Under the pieces are notes generated by a model that was not told the DNA's origin, searched no databases, and saw nothing but the letters and a program-made list of their open reading frames with translations. A DNA stretch of 50,384 nucleotides from Jannaschia rubra (GTDB lineage Bacteria > Pseudomonadota > Alphaproteobacteria > Rhodobacterales > Rhodobacteraceae): positions 1 to 50,384 of the forward strand of contig NZ_CXPG01000005.1 in assembly GCF_001403735.1 (NCBI RefSeq). The letters run 5' to 3'. Positions within the stretch are counted from its first letter, which is position 1; every line of letters starts with the position of its first letter. A program made the position numbers and the translations under genes. This document shows, in pieces, positions 8,852 through 15,543 of this stretch.

Positions 8852-10546
8852 TTGCGAAGCCATGATACGGCGCCTGTCGCGCCCGAGGAACACGCCCTGG
8901 CCGCGCCCGTCACATCGCCCTTCTCGGTGCCCATCTTCCGGGCCATCTGGCTGGCGTCGATGTCGTCGAACTTCGGCGGGCTGGTGCAGGCCGTCGGCGC
9001 CTCCTGGTTGATGACCTCGCTGTCGGACTCGCCCCAGCAGGTCGCGCTGGTGCAGGCCTCGACCGCGCTGCCGATCATGCTGTTCTCGCTGACGGCCGGC
9101 GCGATCGCAGACAACCTCGACCGCCGGCGGGTGATGCTCGCGGCGCAGGCCCTCATGCTTTGCGTCTCGGTCCTGCTCGCCGTCTTCGCCTGGAACGAGT
9201 GGCTGACGCCCTGGGGGCTGCTCGCCTTCACCTTCGCCATCGGCTGCGGCACCGCGCTCAACAACCCCGCCTGGCAGGCCTCGGTGGGGGACATGGTGCC
9301 CCGCGCCATCCTGCCGGGCGCGGTGGCGATGAACTCCATGGGGTTCAACATCGCCCGCTCGGTCGGTCCCGCCATCGGCGGCGCCATCGTCGCGGTGGCG
9401 GGGGCGGCCGGCGCCTTCCTGACCAACGCGCTCAGCTACGTGGCCCTCATCGTCGTGCTGCTGCGCTGGAGGCCCGACGTGCGGCCGCGCGATCTGCCGC
9501 GCGAGCGCATCGGCACCGCCATGGCCGCGGGGCTGCGCTATGTGGCCATGTCGCCCAACATCCGCATCGTGCTGGCGCGCGGCTGCGTCTTCGGGGCCGC
9601 CGCGGCCGCCCTTCCCGCGCTCATGCCCGTGGTGGCGCGCGACCTGATCGCCGGCGGGCCGCTCACCTACGGCGTCCTGCTCGGCGCCTTCGGGGTGGGT
9701 GCGGTGGGCGGCGCGCTCTCGACCGGCGCCCTGCGCCTCCGGCTCAGCACGGAGTGGATCGTGCGCCTCGCCTCCCTCCTCCTCGTCGCGGGCGCCGTGG
9801 GCACGGGGGTCAGCCGCACGCCCCTCCTCACCATCCCCGCGCTGATGCTTGCGGGGGCGGGCTGGGTGCTGGCGCTTTCCACCTTCAACGTGACGGTGCA
9901 GCTCTCGACCCCCCGCTGGGTCGTGGGCCGGGCACTGGCGCTCTACCAGATGGCGACCTTCGGGGGCATGACCGCCGGGGCCTGGGGCTTTGGTCTGGTG
10001 GCCGAACAGGCGGGCGTCTCGACGGCCCTCTATGCCGCCGCGGGATTGCAGGCGGCGGGCGGACTTCTGGGCTTCCTCCTGCCGCTGCCCGCCAGCGGGA
10101 CCGACGACCTCGAACCTCTCGACCGCTTCCGCGAGCCGCGGACCGCCGTGCCCATCCATTTCCGCTCCGGCCCCATCGTCATCACCATCGACCACCGGAT
10201 CGCGGCTGCTGACGTGCCGCGCTTCCTTGCCGCGATGAACGAACGGCGGCGCATCTCGCTGCGCGACGGCGCCCGGCGCTGGACGCTCCTGCGCGACCTG
10301 GCCGACGCCGAACTCTGGATCGAGCGCTACCACGTGCCCACCTGGCTCGAATACGTGCGCGACAACCAGCGCCGAACGCAGTCGGACCGCGAGAACTTCG
10401 ACCTCGTCCGCAGCCTTCAGATCGACGGCCAGGTTCCCGTCGTCCGCCGCATGATCGAACGTCCCGTGGGCTCCGCCTCCGCCCACCATCACCCCTCGGG
10501 GCGCGAGGCGGGCGACCCCCTGACCGACCCGACGCGCGCGAGCTGA
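8852..10546 (+). CDS. MFS exporter (MFS_3 / enterobactin-exporter-like) with C-terminal soluble domain
   Basis: A 564-residue major facilitator protein. Residues about 25-410 contain twelve hydrophobic segments; SDSPQQVALVQ..ALP and AGAIADNLDRRRVML are the MFS_3 signature loops. After residue 425 comes a soluble region of about 120 residues (PIVITIDHRI ... FLAAMNERRRISLRDGA ... WTLLRDL) that resembles the antibiotic-biosynthesis-monooxygenase-like tail carried by this MFS subfamily. Start is uncertain: TTG at 8852 is the first usable codon in frame, GTG at 8927 is an alternative that begins directly before the first membrane helix. A GGAGG lies 23 bases before the TTG. Probably an exporter of small molecules; the cargo is unknown. 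Confidence 0.84.
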   Translation: MRSHDTAPVAPEEHALAAPVTSPFSVPIFRAIWLASMSSNFGGLVQAVGASWLMTSLSDSPQQVALVQASTALPIMLFSLTAGAIADNLDRRRVMLAAQALMLCVSVLLAVFAWNEWLTPWGLLAFTFAIGCGTALNNPAWQASVGDMVPRAILPGAVAMNSMGFNIARSVGPAIGGAIVAVAGAAGAFLTNALSYVALIVVLLRWRPDVRPRDLPRERIGTAMAAGLRYVAMSPNIRIVLARGCVFGAAAAALPALMPVVARDLIAGGPLTYGVLLGAFGVGAVGGALSTGALRLRLSTEWIVRLASLLLVAGAVGTGVSRTPLLTIPALMLAGAGWVLALSTFNVTVQLSTPRWVVGRALALYQMATFGGMTAGAWGFGLVAEQAGVSTALYAAAGLQAAGGLLGFLLPLPASGTDDLEPLDRFREPRTAVPIHFRSGPIVITIDHRIAAADVPRFLAAMNERRRISLRDGARRWTLLRDLADAELWIERYHVPTWLEYVRDNQRRTQSDRENFDLVRSLQIDGQVPVVRRMIERPVGSASAHHHPSGREAGDPLTDPTRAS

Positions 10547-10551
10547 CCCGT

Positions 10552-10573
10552 CGGCGCGTTCCGATCCGCGCCG
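10552..10573. terminator. Bidirectional stem-loop between convergent genes
   Basis: CGGCGCG (10552-10558) and CGCGCCG (10567-10573) form a perfect 7 bp stem with an eight-base loop in the 33-base gap between the MFS gene and the oppositely oriented short-chain dehydrogenase. Its position suggests a shared terminator; it lacks a T-tract on either strand. Confidence 0.55.
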
Positions 10574-10579
10574 TGCGCT

Positions 10580-11500
10580 TCAGACGGGATCCCAGCAGAA
10601 GACGTCGGCCGACACGTCGAGGGGCACGAAGGCGGCGCGGAGGGCGGGGATGGCCCGCTCCCGGACGGCGTCGATGCTCCAGCCGTCGCCCGCGTGGACG
10701 GAGCGGACGGGCCGGGATTGCGACATGAGGAAGATCTCGTTGTTGCGGACGGCGAAGATCTGGCCGGTGACGTCGGCGCCCGCATCGGATGCGAGGTGGA
10801 GGGCAAGGGGCGCGATCTTCTCGGGCACCATGGCCTTCATGCGGTTGACGCGCGCCTCCTGCTCCGGGCTGTCCACCTTGATCGAGGAGGTCATCCGGCT
10901 CCAGGCGAAGGGCGCTATGCAGTTCGACCGCACGTTCCAGCGCGCGAGATCGAGGGCGATGGACTTCGACAGCGCCGCCACCCCGAGCTTCGCCGCCGAA
11001 TAATTGGCCTGCGCCAGGTTGCCGATCAGGCCCGAGGTCGACGTCATGTGGATCAGGCTGCCCGCGTTCTGGTCGCGGAAGACGTCGGCGGCGGCGCGGC
11101 TGGTGTTGAAGCTGCCGTAGAGGTGGACCTTCACCACGGCGTCGAAATCCTCATAGGTCATCTTGTGGAAGAAGCCGTCGCGCAGGATGCCCGCGTTGTT
11201 GAGCACCGCATCGAGGCGGCCGAAGGCGTCGGTGGCCTGCCGCACCATGGCGCGGGCGCCGTCGGGGTCGGCCACGCTGTCGCCGTTGGCCACGGCGGTG
11301 CCGCCCATCCGCTCGATCTCGGAGACGACGGCGGCGGCGGCGTCGCTCGATTCGCGCTGGCCCCCGAGGGAGGCGCCGAGGTCATTGACGACGACGCGGG
11401 CGCCGGCCTTTGCGGCCTCCAGGGCGATGGCGCGGCCGATGCCGCCGCCCGCGCCGGTAACCAGGATGACTTTGTCGTTCAGGGGCTGTTGGTCGGTCAT
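10580..11500 (-). CDS. SDR-family oxidoreductase, 3-hydroxyacyl-CoA-dehydrogenase-like
   Basis: A 306-residue short-chain dehydrogenase. The cofactor motif TGAGGGIG (residues 15-22), NNAG (101-104) and the catalytic S154, Y167-x3-K171 (YSAAK) are all present. VVVNDLG after the first fold and the long C-terminal extension match the dehydrogenase domain of peroxisomal multifunctional enzyme type 2, which oxidises (3R)-hydroxyacyl-CoA. That fits the neighbouring MaoC-type (R-specific) hydratase and acyl-CoA dehydrogenase. The start codon overlaps the IclR stop as ATGA, so it is co-translated with the regulator and sits in the same leftward unit. Exact substrate is inferred from context only. Confidence 0.85.
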   Translation of the reverse strand: MTDQQPLNDKVILVTGAGGGIGRAIALEAAKAGARVVVNDLGASLGGQRESSDAAAAVVSEIERMGGTAVANGDSVADPDGARAMVRQATDAFGRLDAVLNNAGILRDGFFHKMTYEDFDAVVKVHLYGSFNTSRAAADVFRDQNAGSLIHMTSTSGLIGNLAQANYSAAKLGVAALSKSIALDLARWNVRSNCIAPFAWSRMTSSIKVDSPEQEARVNRMKAMVPEKIAPLALHLASDAGADVTGQIFAVRNNEIFLMSQSRPVRSVHAGDGWSIDAVRERAIPALRAAFVPLDVSADVFCWDPV

Positions 11501-12300
11501 GAGGTCTCCGTCGGTGGGGTTGGGGCGTCGGGGGCGGCGCGGCGCAGGACGCGCGTCTCGATCTGCAGGGCGGCGTCGCGCAGGGCGTCGCCGATGCGGT
11601 CGAGGTCGCAGGGCGCATGCTGGCCCGCGATGGTGATGCTGCTCAGCCCCAGGCGGGGCCGGCCCGCGGCGTCGGAGGCGAGCGAAGCGACGATCTCGAG
11701 CCCGCGGAACAGGCGGCCGCGGTCGAAGGCCACGCCGGTGCGCCGGGCGGTGCAGGCATCGTCCCAATAGGCGTCGAAGCCGGGCGCGGACTGCCAGCGC
11801 ACGCCGTCGTAGCCTGCCCGCGCCGCGTCGCGGTCCATGCCCGTCGCGGCGACATAGCACCGTCCGACCGCGCCGCCGAAGACCGGCAGGCGGGCGTTAC
11901 GGGCGATGACCGCCTGCACGATGCGTTCGGGCGTGAAGCGGTCGATGAGGACGATGCGGTCGGTCGCCGTGATCTGCCAGAGGGCGACCATGGTGCGGTG
12001 GTCCTGCGCGATGGCCCCCAGCATGGGGCGGATCAGCCGGGTCGGGTCGGCGCCGAGCAGCGGCGCGGCGAAGTCGAGGAGGCCCAGGTCGGGCGTGTAG
12101 GTCTTGGCCGCCGGGTCGAAGCCGATCAGCCCCTCATGCGTCAGCGTCCGCAGGATGTTGAAGGCCGAGGAAACGTTGAGCCCGGCCTCGCGCGCGATCT
12201 GCGTGGCCCCCATCGGCCGGCCGCGCGCGGTCAGCAGGTGCAGGATGCGGACGGCATTCTGCACGGCGGGGACGAATTTGACGGGCGGATCGCTGGACAT
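11497..12300 (-). CDS. IclR-family transcriptional regulator
   Basis: A 267-residue regulator. Residues about 10-70 form the winged helix-turn-helix (VPAVQNAVRILHLL, then MGATQIAREAGLNVSSAFNIL), and the remainder is the IclR effector-binding domain, including PVFGGAVGRCYVAATG and a C-terminal LGLSSITIAGQ element. IclR proteins usually control an adjacent catabolic operon in response to a substrate or intermediate. Here it is divergent from the acyl-CoA dehydrogenase operon starting at 12387 and is followed by the SDR gene with a 4-base overlap. A 7 bp inverted repeat covers its own start codon, consistent with autoregulation. Confidence 0.92.
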   Translation of the reverse strand: MSSDPPVKFVPAVQNAVRILHLLTARGRPMGATQIAREAGLNVSSAFNILRTLTHEGLIGFDPAAKTYTPDLGLLDFAAPLLGADPTRLIRPMLGAIAQDHRTMVALWQITATDRIVLIDRFTPERIVQAVIARNARLPVFGGAVGRCYVAATGMDRDAARAGYDGVRWQSAPGFDAYWDDACTARRTGVAFDRGRLFRGLEIVASLASDAAGRPRLGLSSITIAGQHAPCDLDRIGDALRDAALQIETRVLRRAAPDAPTPPTETS

Positions 12301-12339
12301 TCCATTTCCTTGGTGGAATGTTATTCTTTATACGGAATG
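12298..12339. promoter_or_regulatory. Divergent promoter region with candidate IclR operator
   Basis: CATTCCA (12298-12304) and TGGAATG (12314-12320) are perfect inverted repeats with a nine-base spacer, overlapping the IclR start codon. A further copy, CGGAATG at 12333-12339, makes ATTC-N8-GAAT with 12323-12326. This AT-rich patch stands out in the GC-rich surroundings and lies between two divergent operons. The assignment to IclR binding is inference from position and symmetry. Confidence 0.55.
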
Positions 12340-12386
12340 ACGGCGCCGGCGCAAGCGGCGCCTGCCGGACCAGGGGAGGGACCCGC

Positions 12387-13553
12387 ATGACCGCAGGAGT
12401 GGACGAGGACGTCTTCGCGCAGCTTGTCGAGACGGTTGACCGGTTTGCGCGCGAGCGCCTGATCCCGGCCGAGCACCGGGTCGAGGCCGAGGACGAGGTG
12501 CCCGAGGAGATCGTGGGCGAGATGAAGGCCATGGGCCTGTTCGGCCTGTCCACGCCGGAGGAGTTCGGCGGCATCGGCCTGAGCGTGAGCCAGGAGGCGG
12601 TGCTGATCGAGACGCTGTGCTATGCCTCGCTCACCTTCCGGTCGCTGATCGGCACCAACGTGGGCATCGGCTCGCAGGGGATCGTGATGGACGGCACGGC
12701 GGAGCAGAAGGCGCGCTGGCTGCCGGGGATCGCCAGCGGCGAGGTCATCAGCGCCTTCGCCCTGACCGAGCCCGACAACGGATCGGACGCGGGTGGCATC
12801 CGCACCATGGCCCGGCGCGACGGTGACGACTACGTCATCGACGGGACCAAGCGCTACATCACCAACGCGGTGCGCGCCGATGTCTTCACCGTCTATGCGC
12901 GCACCGACCCCGAGGAGCCGGGGGCGAACGGCGTGTCGGCCTTCATCGTCCCGGCGGATACGCCCGGCATCCAGGTGGGCAAGCCCGACCGGAAGCTGGG
13001 GCAGCGCGGGACCAAGACGTCGGACGTGGTCTTCGACGGGGTGCGGGTGCCGGCCGAGGCGATGCTGGGCGGGCCGGAACGGCTGAACCGCGGGTTCCGC
13101 ACGGCGATGAAGGTCCTCGACCGCGGGCGCATCCACATCGGCGCCATGTCGGTGGGGCAGGCGCAGCGGATGCTCGACATCGCCACCGACTATGCGCTGG
13201 AGCGGCGGCAGTTCGGCGTGCCCATCGGCGAGCATCAGCTGGTGCAGGGCCTGATCGCGGATTGCCAGGCGGAGCTTCAGGCCGGGCGCGCGCTGGTCCG
13301 CAGCACGGCGGCCACCTTCGACCGGGAAGGCAAGGCGATCCTGGAGGCGGCCTGCACCAAGTATTTCTGTACCGAGATGGCGGGCCGGGTGGCGGACCGC
13401 GCGCTTCAGATCCACGGCGGGGCGGGATACATGGCCGAATACGATATCGAACGGCTCTACCGCGACGTGCGGCTTTTGCGGATCTACGAGGGGACGAGCC
13501 AGATCCAGCAGCTCGTCATCGCGCGGCGCACGCTGGCCGGGCGCGGGGCGTGA
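12387..13553 (+). CDS. Acyl-CoA dehydrogenase
   Basis: A 388-residue flavoprotein of the acyl-CoA dehydrogenase family, inserting an alpha-beta double bond into an acyl-CoA and passing electrons to ETF. FALTEPDNGSDAGG is the first ACAD signature (FAD/substrate contacts), RRQFGVPIGEHQLVQ and IHGGAGYMAEYDIER the second, and the catalytic base is E368 in IYEGTSQIQ. The ATG at 12387 has GGGGAGGG eight bases upstream. It is the first gene of the rightward operon controlled by the divergent IclR regulator, and its TGA overlaps the GTG of the following thioesterase. Chain-length preference cannot be read from the sequence. Confidence 0.93.
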   Translation: MTAGVDEDVFAQLVETVDRFARERLIPAEHRVEAEDEVPEEIVGEMKAMGLFGLSTPEEFGGIGLSVSQEAVLIETLCYASLTFRSLIGTNVGIGSQGIVMDGTAEQKARWLPGIASGEVISAFALTEPDNGSDAGGIRTMARRDGDDYVIDGTKRYITNAVRADVFTVYARTDPEEPGANGVSAFIVPADTPGIQVGKPDRKLGQRGTKTSDVVFDGVRVPAEAMLGGPERLNRGFRTAMKVLDRGRIHIGAMSVGQAQRMLDIATDYALERRQFGVPIGEHQLVQGLIADCQAELQAGRALVRSTAATFDREGKAILEAACTKYFCTEMAGRVADRALQIHGGAGYMAEYDIERLYRDVRLLRIYEGTSQIQQLVIARRTLAGRGA

Positions 13554-13975
13554 CCGTCCCCGAGACGCCCGCCCGGCGCCCGGAGGAAATGCCGGGGCAG
13601 TCGAACTTCGCCGGACTGCTGGGCATCGACGTCGTGTCGGTCGCGCCCGAGGCCGTCACCTGCACGATGAAGGTGACGGAGGCGCTGGCCAACCGCAACG
13701 GCGCGCTGCACGGCGGCGCGGTGATGACGCTGGCGGACAATGCGGCGGGCACCTCGGCCTTCATCAACATCCCCGCGGGGCGGTCGAACACCACCATCGA
13801 GAGCAAGACCAACTTCCTGCGCGGGGTGCGGGTGGGCGATACCGTCACCGCGCGCTGCGAGCCGATCCACCGGGGGCGCACGACGCTGGTGTTCCAGATC
13901 ACCATGACGCGCGGCGACGGCAAGACCGTCGCCGTCAGCACGCAGACGCACATGATCCTCGACTGGGAGCGGTGA
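13550..13975 (+). CDS. PaaI-type hotdog thioesterase
   Basis: A 141-residue hotdog-fold protein. ANRNGALHGGAVMTLADNAAGTSA contains the N/H-G-G..D/N pattern of PaaI-like acyl-CoA thioesterases, where the Asn and the following helix Asp/Asn activate water. The C-terminal GKTVAVSTQTHMIL strand completes the fold. The GTG at 13550 overlaps the dehydrogenase stop (GTGA); an ATG at 13589 would remove only 13 residues and has GGAGG too close to it. It likely releases CoA from stalled or end-product esters of the pathway. Confidence 0.85.
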   Translation: MTVPETPARRPEEMPGQSNFAGLLGIDVVSVAPEAVTCTMKVTEALANRNGALHGGAVMTLADNAAGTSAFINIPAGRSNTTIESKTNFLRGVRVGDTVTARCEPIHRGRTTLVFQITMTRGDGKTVAVSTQTHMILDWER

Positions 13976-14014
13976 TCCGCGCGCCCGGGCCAGACAGACG
14001 CAGAAAGGCACGCC

Positions 14015-14395
14015 ATGTCCGACATCGACACATCCCGCCAGGGTCCGCAGGCGACCTATCAGGCATTCCTCGCGCAGGGCCGCTTCATGATCCAGCGGTC
14101 GCGGGAGACGGGGGAACACGTCTTCTGGCCGCGCGTCGCGGCGCCGGGCGGGGCGGGCGATCTTGAATGGGTGGCGCCTTCCGGAAATGGCACGGTCTAC
14201 GCCATCACCGTCAACCGCGCGCGGTCGGGGGACCGCAACATCGCGCTGATCGAGCTGGCGGAGGGGGTGCGGATGATGTCGACGCTGCCCCGCGTCGAGA
14301 CGGCACCCATCGGCGCGCCCGTCACGGCGCGGATCGAGGAGGCGGCGGACGGGCCCCGCGTGGTGTTCGACCTGACCGGGGGAGATGCGGCATGA
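14015..14395 (+). CDS. OB-fold (DUF35-like) thiolase-partner protein lacking the zinc ribbon cysteines
   Basis: A 126-residue protein. An N-terminal helix (TYQAFLAQGRFMIQRSRETGE) and the segment DLEWVAPSGNGTVYAITVNR, ending in a beta-rich domain, match the DUF35/OB-fold proteins encoded beside SCP2-type thiolases. In the usual family the part just after the helix is a rubredoxin-like zinc ribbon with four Cys; here there is no Cys in the entire protein (HVFWPRVAAPGG replaces the first knuckle). Its ATG is preceded by AGAAAGG and its stop overlaps the thiolase start (ATGA), so the two are almost surely made together and probably form a complex. Confidence 0.78.
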   Translation: MSDIDTSRQGPQATYQAFLAQGRFMIQRSRETGEHVFWPRVAAPGGAGDLEWVAPSGNGTVYAITVNRARSGDRNIALIELAEGVRMMSTLPRVETAPIGAPVTARIEEAADGPRVVFDLTGGDAA

Positions 14396-15543
14396 GCGTC
14401 GATCTGCGCGGACGCGCCGCCATCGTGGGCATGGCCACCGCCGGCACGGGCGAGGCGCCGGGGTTTTCGGCCATGGAGCTGCTGGGGCAGGCGGCGCTGG
14501 CCGCCGTGGCGGATGCGGGCCTGACCATGGGCGACATCGACGGCGTCTTCGCCGCGACCAGTTCGCACGCCTTCCCGACGATGAGCGTGGTGGAATACCT
14601 CGGCCTGCGCCCGCGCCATTTCGACGGCACCAATGTCGGCGGCTCCAGCTTCGAGCTGCATCTGCTCCAGGCCACGCTGGCGCTGGAGGCGGGGCTCTGC
14701 GACGCGGCGCTGATCTGCTATGGCTCCAATCAGCGGACGGCGGGCGGGCGGCTCGTGTCGATGAGCGAGCCGCAGTGGCACGAGACGCCCTATCACCCAC
14801 GCCACCCGATCACCGCCTACGGCCTCGCCGCGAGCCGGCACATGCACGAATACGGCACCACCCGCGAGAACCTCGCCGACGTGGCGCTGGCGGCGCGGGA
14901 CTGGGCGAACCTCAACCCCGATGCCTTCGCGCGCGGGCCGCTGACGAAGGAGGAGGTGCTGGCGTCGCGGATGATCTCGGACCCGCTGACCAAGGCGGAT
15001 TGCTGTCTCGTGACCGACGGGGCGGCGGCCTGCGTGCTGGTGCGGGCCGACCGGGCGCGAGATCTGGCGGCAAAGCCGGTCTATTTCCTCGGCGGCGGGG
15101 CCGCGAACTGGCACCGCTCGATCGTGGCGATGCCGGACCTGACCACCACCGCCGCGGTCGAGAGCGGGCCGCGCGCGCTGGAGATGGCGAAGGTGGGACG
15201 GGAGGAGCTGGACCTCGTGATGCTCTACGATGCGTTCACGATCAACACGGTGCTGTTCCTCGAAGACCTCGGCTTCTGCCCCAAGGGCGAGGGCGGACGC
15301 TTCGTCGGCGATGGGCGCATCGCACCCGGCGGCGAGCTGGCCGTGAACACCAACGGTGGCGGCCTGTCCTGCGTGCATCCAGGAATGTACGGCCTGTTCC
15401 TTATCGCGGAGGCGGTGGCGCAGATCCGGGGGCAGGCGGGCGAGAGGCAGATCGCGGATTGCGATCTGGCGCTCTGTCACGGCAACGGCGGCACCCTGTC
15501 GAGCCAGTGCACGGCGATCCTGGGGTCGGAGGCCACGCTTTGA
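14392..15543 (+). CDS. SCP2-type thiolase-like protein (possible retro-aldolase)
   Basis: A 383-residue thiolase-fold protein. The N-terminal half carries NVGGSSFELHLLQATLALEAG where classical thiolases place the nucleophilic Cys; Ser85-Ser86 stand there instead. The C-terminal half has LYDAFTINTV (Tyr279), CPKGEGG, GGGLSCVHPGMYG (His329, Tyr333) and CHGNGG (His363), the layout of SCP2/Ltp2-like proteins. In the steroid side-chain retro-aldolase Ltp2, conserved tyrosines rather than Cys are catalytic and a DUF35 partner is required. The adjacent co-translated OB-fold protein makes the same mode plausible here. Either aldol cleavage or CoA-dependent cleavage of a pathway intermediate; I favour the first, moderately. 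Confidence 0.85.
   Translation: MSVDLRGRAAIVGMATAGTGEAPGFSAMELLGQAALAAVADAGLTMGDIDGVFAATSSHAFPTMSVVEYLGLRPRHFDGTNVGGSSFELHLLQATLALEAGLCDAALICYGSNQRTAGGRLVSMSEPQWHETPYHPRHPITAYGLAASRHMHEYGTTRENLADVALAARDWANLNPDAFARGPLTKEEVLASRMISDPLTKADCCLVTDGAAACVLVRADRARDLAAKPVYFLGGGAANWHRSIVAMPDLTTTAAVESGPRALEMAKVGREELDLVMLYDAFTINTVLFLEDLGFCPKGEGGRFVGDGRIAPGGELAVNTNGGGLSCVHPGMYGLFLIAEAVAQIRGQAGERQIADCDLALCHGNGGTLSSQCTAILGSEATL

Noticed and set aside
7142-10492. Open reverse-strand frame of over 1100 codons opposite the esterase and MFS genes
   Set aside because: Its translation is His/Gly/Arg/Asp-rich with no domain, and it lies antisense to two well-supported genes; an artefact of high GC at third positions.
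14385-15539. Upstream extension of the acyl-CoA synthetase frame through the thiolase gene
   Set aside because: The frame is open by composition only; homology starts at the TTG at 15540 and the thiolase is the real gene here.
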